Positions 1 through 7,306 of a stretch of 8,074 bases of DNA are shown one piece after another. Numbering within the stretch: position 1 is the stretch's first letter; each line of letters opens with the position of its first letter. A model generated the notes under the pieces. That model had not been told where the DNA came from. It was given only the letters and a program-made list of their open reading frames with translations, and did not search any database. This DNA comes from Rhizobiaceae bacterium (GTDB lineage Bacteria; Pseudomonadota; Alphaproteobacteria; Rhizobiales; Rhizobiaceae): positions 1-8,074 of the forward strand of contig JAJFMR010000121.1 in NCBI GenBank assembly GCA_020696915.1, written 5' to 3'. Both the position numbers and the translations under genes were made by a program.

Positions 1-819
1 ATCCTCGACATCGTGTCGGCCAACATGGTGCGGGCCATCCGCGCCATTTCGGTGGAGCGCGGCCACGATCCGCGCGATTTGGTAATCATGCCGTTCGGGG
101 GCGCCGGGCCGCTGCACGCCGAAGGCTGCGCCAGGGCGCTCGACATCGCGCAGATCATCGTCCCCTTCTCGCCCGGCATATTGTGCGCCCAGGGCCTGCT
201 CGTCGCCGATCTTGCGGAGAGCTTCGTGCGCAGCCAGCGCCTGACGCTTGGAGCCGAAAGCATGGCGCAGCTTTCCGGGTTGGTCGATGCGATGCTCGAT
301 GACGCGAGCGCCTGGTGGGAAGCGGAAGGCGTCGGCGAGGCCGCGCGTTCGCTGAAACTCGCCGTCGACATGCGACACTCCAGCCAGAATTACGAGCTCC
401 AGGTGCCGATCGAAACCGATACCCTCGCGCCGGCGCTGCCCGAAGCGGACGAACTCAGGCGGCTCTTCTTCGCTGCCCATGATCAGGCTTACGGGTTCCA
501 CAATCCGGCCGACCCGGTCGATGTCGTCGCCGTCCGGCTGACGGCCTTCGGCACTCTGCCCCGGCCAGGGATGCCCACGGCGCCCGAATCGGCGACCAGC
601 GTTCCCGTCCCGCATTCCAGACGGCCGGTATGGTTCGATGACGATGAGCCGGTCGACACGCCGGTTTATGACCGTTCCGGCTTCGCGCCCGGCATGACGC
701 TCGCGGGGCCTGCGGTCATCGACCAGTTCGACGCCACCGTGCTGGTCTTCCCGGGGGACGTCGCCAGCGTCGACGAGGCGCTCAACATCGTCATCGATCG
801 CGCGAGGGCTTCCGCATGA
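1..819 (+). CDS. hyuA: Hydantoinase/5-oxoprolinase family subunit A, C-terminal part (5' end outside window)
   Basis: The reading frame is open from base 1, so the gene starts to the left; the visible part is 272 codons ending in TGA at 817-819. Family members are usually about 680-700 residues, so roughly the last 40% is present. Visible fragment residues 32-40 read FGGAGPLHA, followed by a VPFSPGILCAQGLL segment, both hallmarks of the HyuA/acetone carboxylase-beta/5-oxoprolinase fold. The tail (GPAVIDQFDATVLVFPGD, then VDEALNIVI) matches the family's C-terminal beta domain. Subunit A proteins bind ATP and, with subunit B, open cyclic amides such as 5-oxoproline, N-methylhydantoin or caprolactam in the cytoplasm. 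The stop overlaps the start of subunit B (ATGA), implying translational coupling and a stoichiometric complex. The substrate cannot be read from this fragment. An internal GTG at 13 is not the true start, because the conserved sequence runs through it from the left edge. Confidence 0.93.
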   Translation: MLDIVSANMVRAIRAISVERGHDPRDLVIMPFGGAGPLHAEGCARALDIAQIIVPFSPGILCAQGLLVADLAESFVRSQRLTLGAESMAQLSGLVDAMLDDASAWWEAEGVGEAARSLKLAVDMRHSSQNYELQVPIETDTLAPALPEADELRRLFFAAHDQAYGFHNPADPVDVVAVRLTAFGTLPRPGMPTAPESATSVPVPHSRRPVWFDDDEPVDTPVYDRSGFAPGMTLAGPAVIDQFDATVLVFPGDVASVDEALNIVIDRARASA

Positions 820-2528
820 CCATGTCGATCGATCCGATCACCATCGAGATCGTTGCGAGCGCCTTCCGGTCGGTCGTCGACGAGACATTCATCGCGTTGA
901 TGAAGAGCGCCTATTCCACCAACATCAAGGAACGGCACGACCATTCCACCGCGATATGCGATCGCGCCGGGCGGCTGATCGTCCAGGCCGACATGTCGCT
1001 GCCGATCCACATAGCGTCGATGACCGGGCTGATGGAAACCATCCTCGCCAAGTATCCGGCCGAACAGATCGAGCAAGGCGATCTGTTCGTCGCCAACGAT
1101 CCGCATGTCGCCGGCGGCACCCATCTTCCCGACATCAACTACGCGGCGCCCCTGTTCCTCGAAGGCGAGTTGCTGGGTTTCATCTGCAACATCGCGCACC
1201 ATGCCGACATCGGCGGCATGGCGCCCGGATCGATGGCCGGCGGCATGTCGGAAATCTACCAGGAAGGATTGCGTATTCCCGTCGTCAAGCTGTTCCGCCG
1301 GGGAGTGATCCAGCAGGACCTGATGGACATCTTCCTGCTCAATGCACGCATCCCCGACGAGCGGCGCGGCGACCACTTCGCGCAGATAGCGGCCTGCCGG
1401 CTCGGTGTTCGCCGCGTCGCGGAGATCGGTGCCCGCTACGGGCTTTCGCTGATCCGGCAGGTGTTCGACGAGCTGGTCGAGCGGACCCGTGCGCGGATGC
1501 GCAGCGCCATCGCTTCAGTGCCGGACGGGGAATATTTTTTCGAGGACGTCATGGACGATGACGGGCTGGGGACGGTCGACATACCGATCCGGCTGAAGAT
1601 CACCATCGCCGGCGACCGCGCGGTTTTCGACTGGCGCGGCTCGGCGCCGCAGGTGCCGGGCAACATCAACGTGCCGCTGAACGCGACGCGCGCTGCGGTC
1701 GCCTACTCGCTGCGTGCCCTGCTCGACCCGGACATCCCCAACAACCAGGGCATCATCGACTGCTGCGAACTCGTGACTGAGCCGGGCTCGATCGTCGACT
1801 GCAAGGCGCCCGCCCCGGTCGCTGCCCGCGCCCACACCTCGCAGAGGCTGATCGACATCACCATCGGGGCTTTCGCGAAAGCCGTCCCGGAGCGCGTCGT
1901 CGGCGCCTCCAACGGCGCCAACACGACGGCCGTGTTTTCCGGCACCGACCCGCGAAACGGCGCGCAATACCTTTACTTCGAAACGCTGGGCGGCGGGTTC
2001 GGGGGGCGCAACGATCGTGACGGCAAGGACGGTGTGCAGGTGCACATCACCAATACCTCCAACCTGCCCATCGAGGCGATCGAGACGGAATATCCGCTGC
2101 GCGTCGTAAGCTATGGCTTCATCGAGGATTCCGGCGGCCCCGGACGGTATCGCGGCGGCGGCGGGCTGCGACGGGTCATCCAGCCGGTCGGCCACGATTG
2201 CATCTTCAATGGCGCGGGTGAGCGCTTTACCCACGCTCCCTGGGGCGTATTCGGAGGCGGGGCAGGGCGGCCGGGCCGTTTCCTGCTGGACGATGGCGAG
2301 GGGGAGGATCGGCTCGAAGGCAAACCCTCGGGGGTGAAGGTACCGGCCGGCCACAGGATCGTGGTCGAAACACCGGGCAGCGGCGGCTATGGGCCGGCCA
2401 GCGAACGCGACGTGCAGGCGGTGGAAGAGGACCTGCGCTCCGGGAAATTCTCTCGGGACTTCATTGCCAGGCATTATCCGGGCATAGTCCCCGAGACGGG
2501 TAAACAGCTGCGGCGCAGCGGAACGTGA
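816..2528 (+). CDS. hyuB: Hydantoinase/5-oxoprolinase family subunit B
   Basis: This is a 570-residue protein of normal family length (about 510-590). Residues 94-106 read NDPHVAGGTHLPD and residues 127-134 read AHHADIGG. Both are signature segments of HyuB, rich in conserved Asp/His thought to sit in the metal-containing active centre. EGLRIPVVKL (150-159) and the C-terminal stretch with EDSGGPGRYRGGGG are also typical, as is the final GSGGYGPASERD motif followed by a DLRSGKFS tail. With subunit A it forms the cytoplasmic ATP-dependent cyclic-amide hydrolase; known relatives act on 5-oxoproline, hydantoins, caprolactam or (carboxylases) acetone. The ATG at 816 overlaps the subunit A stop and has GAGGG at 804-808, 7 nt upstream. 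An in-frame ATG at 822 is an alternative that changes only two residues. The frame is intact, including across a T6 run near 1535. The family assignment is firm; the substrate is unknown. Confidence 0.95.
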   Translation: MTMSIDPITIEIVASAFRSVVDETFIALMKSAYSTNIKERHDHSTAICDRAGRLIVQADMSLPIHIASMTGLMETILAKYPAEQIEQGDLFVANDPHVAGGTHLPDINYAAPLFLEGELLGFICNIAHHADIGGMAPGSMAGGMSEIYQEGLRIPVVKLFRRGVIQQDLMDIFLLNARIPDERRGDHFAQIAACRLGVRRVAEIGARYGLSLIRQVFDELVERTRARMRSAIASVPDGEYFFEDVMDDDGLGTVDIPIRLKITIAGDRAVFDWRGSAPQVPGNINVPLNATRAAVAYSLRALLDPDIPNNQGIIDCCELVTEPGSIVDCKAPAPVAARAHTSQRLIDITIGAFAKAVPERVVGASNGANTTAVFSGTDPRNGAQYLYFETLGGGFGGRNDRDGKDGVQVHITNTSNLPIEAIETEYPLRVVSYGFIEDSGGPGRYRGGGGLRRVIQPVGHDCIFNGAGERFTHAPWGVFGGGAGRPGRFLLDDGEGEDRLEGKPSGVKVPAGHRIVVETPGSGGYGPASERDVQAVEEDLRSGKFSRDFIARHYPGIVPETGKQLRRSGT

Positions 2529-2556
2529 TTTCTGAACTGAAAATGGGAGTCAGTCG

Positions 2557-3549
2557 ATGTCGAGAATGATCATACCGGCGATGGTTGCCGCGGTGCTTGG
2601 CTTCGGGGCGCAATCAGCCTCGGCGCAGGTCGCATGGGATCTCGTGAACGAGTACCCGCCGAATTCGATCCACGCGCAGGCGGCGGATCGCTTCATCGAA
2701 CTTCTCTCGGAAAAGTCCGGCGGCAGCATCTCGGTGACCGCGCATCACGGAGCGGCGCTCGGCTACAAGTCCGTCGATCAGTTCGACGCGGTCGGCGATG
2801 GGGCCGTGCAGGTCGCAAGCTCGTTCATCGGGCCGTGGGCCGGCATCGATCCGGCTTTCATTCTCACCTCGCTGCCGTTTCTCGCCCCGACGACCGAGGA
2901 CGCCTTCGCCCTCTACAAGGCGGCCAAGCCGACCTATGAAAAGGTGCTCGAAGACGCCAACCAGGTGTTGCTCTTCGCCACGCCCTGGCCGCCGAGCGGC
3001 TTCTGGGGGAACAAGCCTGTCGACAGCATGGAAGCCCTGAAGGGCATGCGCATCCGCACCTTCGACGCCAGCGGAACGACCACGCTGAAGGCGGCCGGAG
3101 CGGCTCCGATCCAGCTTTCCTGGGCCGACGTGGTGCCGCAGTTGATGACCAAGGGCATCGACGGCGTGCTGACCTCGGCCGACGGTGGTGCGGCATCGCA
3201 GCTTTGGGAGCACCAGTCCCACTTCACCGAGGTGAACTACGCGCTTCCCCTGCAGATCGTGCACGTCAACAAGGATGCTTTCGAGAGCCTCTCCGAAGAG
3301 CAGCGCAAGGCGGTGACGGAAGCGGCCAGCGAGGCCGAGGCCTATGGCTGGGAACTGGTGGTCAATCGCGTCCAGGAGAATTACGAGCAGATGCGCTCGC
3401 ATGGGATGACGATCGTGGAGAAGGTTTCCCCCGACTTCATCGCCGAACTGACCAAGGCGGGGCAGTTGGCCGTGGACGACTGGAAATCCAAGATGGGAGC
3501 TTCCGGAGAAGAAATTCTGAAGGCCTACGAAGAAGCCCGCAAGAATTGA
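2557..3549 (+). CDS. dctP: TRAP transporter periplasmic solute-binding protein (DctP family)
   Basis: This 330-residue protein captures solute in the periplasm and delivers it to the DctQM membrane pair encoded just downstream. The N-terminus is a signal peptide: short basic start, hydrophobic core (about residues 5-17), and a likely cleavage after ASA at residue 23, giving a mature start QVAWDLV. Motifs include HHGAALGYK (63-71), SLPFLAP (105-111), PWPPSGFW (143-150), LKGMRIRTF (161-169) and LTSADGGA (205-212). R167 matches the conserved Arg that grips the ligand carboxylate in DctP proteins, so a carboxylic acid ligand is expected. The PWPPSG and LTSADGG segments recall the Bordetella DctP6/DctP7 group, which binds pyroglutamate; this resemblance is from memory and was not aligned. 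GGGAG at 2545-2549, 7 nt before ATG, supports the start; the gene follows hyuB by 28 nt. Confidence 0.95.
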   Translation: MSRMIIPAMVAAVLGFGAQSASAQVAWDLVNEYPPNSIHAQAADRFIELLSEKSGGSISVTAHHGAALGYKSVDQFDAVGDGAVQVASSFIGPWAGIDPAFILTSLPFLAPTTEDAFALYKAAKPTYEKVLEDANQVLLFATPWPPSGFWGNKPVDSMEALKGMRIRTFDASGTTTLKAAGAAPIQLSWADVVPQLMTKGIDGVLTSADGGAASQLWEHQSHFTEVNYALPLQIVHVNKDAFESLSEEQRKAVTEAASEAEAYGWELVVNRVQENYEQMRSHGMTIVEKVSPDFIAELTKAGQLAVDDWKSKMGASGEEILKAYEEARKN

Positions 3550-3558
3550 GGCTGGGGC

Positions 3559-3588
3559 ATGGGCGCGATCGGCCGAGGCGCGCCCCAT
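3559..3588 (+). promoter_or_regulatory. Hairpin 1 in the dctP-dctQ gap
   Basis: GGGCGCG at 3561-3567 pairs with CGCGCCC at 3579-3585, a perfect 7-bp GC stem. It extends by AT (3559-3560) pairing with AT (3587-3588) across a bulged C at 3586. The 11-nt loop contains a small self-complementary TCGGCCGA. It begins 10 nt after the dctP stop. No T-run follows, so it does not look like a classical intrinsic terminator. The likely role (inference) is protecting the 3' end of dctP mRNA or partly reducing transcription into dctQM. Confidence 0.6.
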
Positions 3589-3595
3589 AACGCTG

Positions 3596-3627
3596 AAGCG
3601 GCGCGCGCCGGGGGAACGCGTCCGCTT
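3596..3627 (+). promoter_or_regulatory. Hairpin 2 in the dctP-dctQ gap
   Basis: AAGCGGCGCG at 3596-3605 pairs with CGCG (3617-3620) plus CCGCTT (3622-3627), a 10-bp stem with one bulged T at 3621 and an 11-nt loop. It lies 7 nt after hairpin 1. The following bases (GAGTGTCTCTGCTTT) are only mildly T-rich, so full termination is unlikely and dctQM probably remain in the operon. An alternative fold uses the 12-bp palindrome CGGCGCGCGCCG at 3599-3610. Together with hairpin 1 this fits an arrangement that gives more binding protein than membrane subunits. Confidence 0.55.
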
Positions 3628-3683
3628 GAGTGTCTCTGCTTTCGCATCGGATTATCCGAAAGGCGACCATCTTGGGCATAGCC

Positions 3684-3690
3684 GGGAGGG
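3684..3690 (+). promoter_or_regulatory. Strong Shine-Dalgarno site fixing the dctQ start
   Basis: GGGAGGG at 3684-3690 lies 4 nt before ATG at 3695 (core GGAGG 5 nt before it). The frame is open further upstream to a TTG at 3626, but that codon lies in the arm of hairpin 2 and has no ribosome site. The extra 23 residues it would add do not resemble a DctQ N-terminus. This site therefore decides the start at 3695. Confidence 0.75.
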
Positions 3691-3694
3691 ACGG

Positions 3695-4222
3695 ATGAGG
3701 ACTTTCCAGACCGTCGTCTTCGGCCTTTCGCGGCTGTCGGCCGGGCTGGCATGTCTGCTGGTGGTGGCGATGGTCCTGCACATCCTCTATGAGATCGTCC
3801 TGAGGACCTTCTTTTCCAGCTCGACTTTCGTGCTGGACGAGTTCGTCGGCTACGCCGTCGCGGCGACGACGTTCCTGGCGCTCGGCTATTCCTTCGAACA
3901 TGGCAGCCTGATCAGGGTGGGGCTCCTGCTCGAGCGGCTGGACGCCGGCTCGAGACGCGTGGCGGAGATCGTCTGCGGCATCGCGACGCTCATCGTGATG
4001 GGCGGCCTGACATGGTATTTCTGGCTGATCCTCTGGCGAAGCTGGGTGCGCGGCCGGGTCAGCAGCTCGATAGCCGAAGTTCCGATGTGGATCCCGGAAT
4101 CGCTGGTCTTCGCCGGCGCCTTGATATTCTGCCTCCAGCTCGTGGCCTATCTGATACGCCAGCTGACCAACGAAGCTCCTCCGGTCGTGGTCGAGAAGTA
4201 CGACATCCAGCACGATCTCTGA
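3695..4222 (+). CDS. dctQ: TRAP transporter small permease subunit (DctQ family)
   Basis: This 175-residue inner-membrane protein has four hydrophobic segments, at roughly residues 9-31, 47-65, 88-110 and 126-149, the standard DctQ topology. The YEIVLRTFF segment after helix 1 and DEFVGYA entering helix 2 match the family pattern of an Arg near the end of helix 1 and an acidic residue leading helix 2. IRVGLLLERL after helix 2 is also typical. The small subunit partners DctM and helps dock the binding protein. It has no transport role alone. It follows dctP after a 145-nt gap with two hairpins, and dctM starts 12 nt after its stop. The start is set by the strong ribosome site at 3684-3690. Confidence 0.93.
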   Translation: MRTFQTVVFGLSRLSAGLACLLVVAMVLHILYEIVLRTFFSSSTFVLDEFVGYAVAATTFLALGYSFEHGSLIRVGLLLERLDAGSRRVAEIVCGIATLIVMGGLTWYFWLILWRSWVRGRVSSSIAEVPMWIPESLVFAGALIFCLQLVAYLIRQLTNEAPPVVVEKYDIQHDL

Positions 4223-4234
4223 TCACGAGGCTCC

Positions 4235-5545
4235 ATGGACGCGCTTTACGCAGGCGGTGTCGTCACCATTCTGATCTGCCTCTTTCTCGGACTGGGCGTC
4301 TGGATATTCGCCGGCCTGTTTCTGGTGGCTGCGGCAAGTCTCGTCGTCGTGCTCGGCATGGACGTCGACCGCGTCGGCACCATAGCGGCCAGCATCAGCT
4401 ATCGCTACGCGGCGTCCTGGGAGCTGGCCGCGGTACCAATGTTCATCTGGATGGGCGAGATCATCTTCAGGACGAACCTGTCGGACCGCCTGTTTCTCGG
4501 GCTCGTCCCGTTCGTCGACAAGATCCCCGGCCGGCTGCTGCACACCAACGTGCTCGGATGCACTCTGTTTGCCTCCGTCAGCGGCTCGTCAGCCGCCACG
4601 ACGGCGACGGTCGGCAAGATCACCATGACCGAACTGATGCGGCGCGGCTACGACCGGCGCCTTGCGATCGGCTCCCTGGCAGGCGCCGGCAGCTTCGGTC
4701 TTCTGATCCCGCCATCGATCGTGATGATCGTCTACGGCATCCTCGCAGAGGTCTCGGTCAGCCGGCTGTTTGCCGCCGGCGTTTTTCCGGGCCTGCTCAT
4801 GGCCGCGCTGTTCTCGGGGTGGATCATCGTCCGCGGTCTCTTCGATCCTGGCATCGCGCCGCGCGGCGAGCAGCATTTCGGGCCCCGCGACTATCTGCTT
4901 GCCATCGGCAACCTGAGCCCCGTGTTCATTCTGATGGCAATGGTTCTCGGCTCCATATACACCGGCATCGCCACGCCCTCGGAAGCGGCTGCGGTCGGCG
5001 TGCTGGGCGCGGTGATCCTGGCGCTGACGACCGGGCAGGTGGGCCTGACCTTCTTCCAGGAGACGCTTCTCGCAACCATCCGCACCAGCTGCATGGTGTG
5101 CATCATCCTGGTGTCGGCGGCCTTCCTGTCGACGGCCATGGGATATCTCCATTTGCCGCAGCAGATCGGCAATGCGATTGCCGCGCTGGATCTCGGGCCA
5201 TACACGATGATCCTGCTGCTCTCGGTCGCCTACCTCATCCTCGGCATCTTCCTCGATGGCGTCGCCATCATCGTCATGAGCCTCCCCGTCACCTTGCCGC
5301 TGGCGGTCGGCGCCGGTTTCGACCCGGTCTGGTTCGGCGTGTTCCTGGTGCTCATGGTCGAGATCGGCCTGCTGACCCCGCCGATAGGCATCAATCTTTT
5401 CGTGCTTCAGGGCCTGACCAGCCAATCGCTGATGGAGGTGTCCCGTTCGGCACTGCCTTTCTTCTTCCTGATGTGCCTGGGCACTTTGCTGCTCGTCCTG
5501 TTCCCCGACATCGCGCTGTGGCTGCCGAGGTTTCTTTATGGCTGA
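4235..5545 (+). CDS. dctM: TRAP transporter large permease subunit (DctM family)
   Basis: This 436-residue polytopic inner-membrane protein is of usual DctM length and carries the sodium-driven translocation pathway. It is hydrophobic throughout, with around 12 membrane segments or hairpins. Signature stretches are VSGSSAATTATVGKI (115-129), the first helical hairpin tip, GSFGLLIPPSI (152-162), and a matching second-half region with GIATPSEAAAVGVLGA and LTPPIGINLFVL near the C-terminus. These two inverted repeats are the substrate/ion-binding core in IT-superfamily transporters. GAGG at 4227-4230 lies 4 nt before the ATG. The last 8 nt overlap the next gene, implying coupled translation. With dctP and dctQ all three TRAP components are present and intact, so a functional importer is expected. 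Confidence 0.96.
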   Translation: MDALYAGGVVTILICLFLGLGVWIFAGLFLVAAASLVVVLGMDVDRVGTIAASISYRYAASWELAAVPMFIWMGEIIFRTNLSDRLFLGLVPFVDKIPGRLLHTNVLGCTLFASVSGSSAATTATVGKITMTELMRRGYDRRLAIGSLAGAGSFGLLIPPSIVMIVYGILAEVSVSRLFAAGVFPGLLMAALFSGWIIVRGLFDPGIAPRGEQHFGPRDYLLAIGNLSPVFILMAMVLGSIYTGIATPSEAAAVGVLGAVILALTTGQVGLTFFQETLLATIRTSCMVCIILVSAAFLSTAMGYLHLPQQIGNAIAALDLGPYTMILLLSVAYLILGIFLDGVAIIVMSLPVTLPLAVGAGFDPVWFGVFLVLMVEIGLLTPPIGINLFVLQGLTSQSLMEVSRSALPFFFLMCLGTLLLVLFPDIALWLPRFLYG

Positions 5546-6050
5546 TGCGAATTCCCACGGCCGGTTCGACATCGCCGCGGCGCTGCGGGAGCTGGCGCGC
5601 GGCGGATCGGGCGCCGGCCAGCCGGAGCCGCTGTTCGAGGCATTCGATCGCCTCTGCGCGGAGCGGTTGAGCCATCTGCTCTTCACCATCCTGGCCTGGG
5701 CGCCCGAGCGCAACGACGTCCAGCGCCTATACTCGAGCCGTCCGGCCGAATATCCGCTGCTCGGGCGCAAGGCGATGGGGCCGACTGCCTGGGGAGAGCT
5801 CGTCCTGAAGCGGGGCGAATCCTGGATCGGACGCAACGCGGCGGACATTCGCTGGGCCTTCCCCGACCACGAACTGATCGCCCGGCTCGGCTGCGCCGCC
5901 TGCATCAATGCGCCGGTCCGCTGGGACGGCCGTGTCCTCGGCGTCGTTTCCGTCCTTGGTCCCGAGGGCGCCTATGACGAAGCCGATCTGCGGGGACTGG
6001 AGACCATCGCGCCGCTGCTGGTGCCCGGGTTCCTGGCCTCCCCCACATAG
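5538..6050 (+). CDS. Stand-alone GAF-domain protein
   Basis: This 170-residue soluble protein has a short N-terminal helical part (1-45) and a single GAF domain (about 45-165). The GAF call rests on the strand pattern ending in the segment GCAACINAPVRWDGRVLGVVSV (118-139), followed by a YDEADLRGLETIAPLL helix. It has no DNA-binding, kinase or cyclase output domain. Small-molecule sensing is the usual GAF role, though some single-domain GAF proteins are enzymes (free methionine-R-sulfoxide reductase). C119 and C122 form a CxxC pair at the edge of the predicted pocket, and a third Cys is C40. The ATG at 5538 overlaps the dctM end by 8 nt and has GAGG at 5527-5530, 7 nt upstream. That coupling ties it to the transporter, but its function is unknown: ligand sensor, accessory of HyuAB, or small enzyme. 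Confidence 0.88.
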   Translation: MADANSHGRFDIAAALRELARGGSGAGQPEPLFEAFDRLCAERLSHLLFTILAWAPERNDVQRLYSSRPAEYPLLGRKAMGPTAWGELVLKRGESWIGRNAADIRWAFPDHELIARLGCAACINAPVRWDGRVLGVVSVLGPEGAYDEADLRGLETIAPLLVPGFLASPT

Positions 6051-6073
6051 CATCCCACGAACCGGAGCTGGTC

Positions 6074-7303
6074 ATGCCTGTTACAATATTCGAGAACGCT
6101 GCAGTCGTGGACGTGGAGGCCGGCGAACTGCTTGCCGACCGGCAGGTCGTTGTCGAAGGGTCGCTGATAAGGGAAGTCGCCGACCGGCCCGTCTCGGCTT
6201 CGCAGGCCCACCGTGTCGACCTGAAGGGCCGCACGCTGATGCCCGGTCTCATCGACAGCCACGTGCATGTCACCGCCTTCTCGGCCAACTTCACCGAACT
6301 GCAGCGCTCTTCGCCTTTCTATGTCGCCGCCGCCGCGGCGCGGATCATGGGCGGCATGCTGGATCGCGGCTTTACGACGGTGCGCGATGTCGGCGGTGGC
6401 GAATTCGGCCTCGCCAGGGCCGTCGAGCAAGGGCTGATACGAGGACCGCGGCTGATCTATGGAGGCAAGGCGCTTTCGCCGACCGGCGGCCACGGCGACG
6501 TGCGGCTGGCGGGGGTCGACCGGCACGACGACGCCTACAATCAGCCTGGCCTCGGCCGCATTGCCGACGGCGTGCCCGAGGTAAGGCGGCATGCCCGCGA
6601 GGAAATCCGCCGCGGTGCGCACCATCTGAAGATCATGGGCAATGGCGGCATCTCCTCGCCGACCGACCGCATCTCCTCGGACCAGTTCTCCGAGGAAGAG
6701 ATCAGCGCGGTCGTCGAGGAGGCCGAAATGGCCAACCTCTATGTCGTCGTCCACGCCTATACCCCACGGGCGATCAAGCGCAGCGTGAGGCTCGGCGTGC
6801 GCTCGGTCGAGCACGGCAACCTCGCCGACGCCGAGGCGGTTGCGCTCATCAAGGAGCGCGACGCCTTTCTTGTCCCGACGCTCGCCACCTATCGGGCCCT
6901 CAAGGACGAGGGGGTCGAGGCCGGCCTGCCCGTCGAGCTCGCCGCAAAGATCGACGACGTGCTCGACGCCGGCGTCAGGGCGGTCGAACTGGCGCAACGC
7001 GCCGGCGTCCGGATGGCGTACGGCACCGACCTGCTCGGCGCCATGCATCGCAGGCAGCTCAGCGAGTTCGCCTTGCGCGCCGACGTGGTCCCGGCCGCCG
7101 ACCTCGTGCGCGCCGCAACGGTCAACGGCGCCCGGCTGCTGCGCCTCGACCGGGAGATCGGACAGGTCAAGGCCGGCTACCGGGCCGACCTCATCGTTCT
7201 CGACGGAAATCCGCTGCAGGACATCGGCGTGCTGGCCGGCCTCGAAAAGAATCTGCGCGTCGTCATGTCGCGCGGAGACGTGGTTTCCGACAGGCTGGCC
7301 TGA
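6074..7303 (+). CDS. Metal-dependent amidohydrolase (prolidase/imidazolonepropionase-like group)
   Basis: This is a 409-residue amidohydrolase-superfamily enzyme. It has a small beta-sandwich built from both ends (about 1-55 and 360-409) around a TIM barrel. A full binuclear metal site can be read: H63 and H65 (SHVHV), K186 as the probable carboxylated bridging Lys (HHLKIMGNGG), H227 (VVHAYT), H247 (VEHGN) and D319 (YGTD). TGGHGD at 137-142 is characteristic of the group often labelled Xaa-Pro dipeptidase, whose studied members hydrolyse N-acyl amino acids or dipeptides rather than acting as true prolidases. There is no signal peptide, so it is cytoplasmic. GGAG at 6064-6067 lies 6 nt before ATG, and the gene follows the GAF gene by 23 nt. 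In this operon it would cleave a second amide bond of an imported compound, before or after HyuAB (inference). The exact substrate is not predictable. Confidence 0.92.
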   Translation: MPVTIFENAAVVDVEAGELLADRQVVVEGSLIREVADRPVSASQAHRVDLKGRTLMPGLIDSHVHVTAFSANFTELQRSSPFYVAAAAARIMGGMLDRGFTTVRDVGGGEFGLARAVEQGLIRGPRLIYGGKALSPTGGHGDVRLAGVDRHDDAYNQPGLGRIADGVPEVRRHAREEIRRGAHHLKIMGNGGISSPTDRISSDQFSEEEISAVVEEAEMANLYVVVHAYTPRAIKRSVRLGVRSVEHGNLADAEAVALIKERDAFLVPTLATYRALKDEGVEAGLPVELAAKIDDVLDAGVRAVELAQRAGVRMAYGTDLLGAMHRRQLSEFALRADVVPAADLVRAATVNGARLLRLDREIGQVKAGYRADLIVLDGNPLQDIGVLAGLEKNLRVVMSRGDVVSDRLA

Positions 7304-7306
7304 AAA

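Noticed and set aside
1535..1540. T6 run inside hyuB as a possible frameshift or slippage site
   Set aside because: The frame continues with conserved HyuB sequence on both sides (EYFFED then MDDDG), so there is no sign of a break. A similar T6 run at 7559-7564 is also read through in frame.
666..2474. Minus-strand frames opposite hyuA and hyuB (666-1376 and 1515-2474)
   Set aside because: They run opposite conserved HyuA/HyuB motifs and have compositions typical of antisense reading of GC-rich genes.
2614..3588. Minus-strand 324-codon frame opposite dctP
   Set aside because: It covers almost exactly the dctP gene and shows no family motif, while the plus strand has a signal peptide and clear DctP signatures.
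3559..3627. Rho-independent terminator ending a dctP-terminated transcript
   Set aside because: The hairpins are strong but no U-tract follows either one, and the dependent dctQM genes follow without a visible promoter. A regulatory or stabilising role is more likely than full termination.
3626..3694. Upstream TTG start extending dctQ by 23 residues
   Set aside because: The TTG lies in a hairpin arm without a ribosome site, while ATG 3695 has GGGAGGG just upstream and gives a normal DctQ N-terminus.
4012..5670. Plus-strand 552-codon frame overlapping dctQ, dctM and the GAF gene
   Set aside because: It is extremely Arg/Pro/His-rich and crosses three well-supported genes in a different frame; a GC-driven artefact.
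4589..5908. Long minus-strand open frame (439 codons) opposite dctM and the GAF gene
   Set aside because: The translation is dominated by Arg, Gln, His and Asp with no domain or membrane pattern. It is a shadow of the conserved dctM frame.
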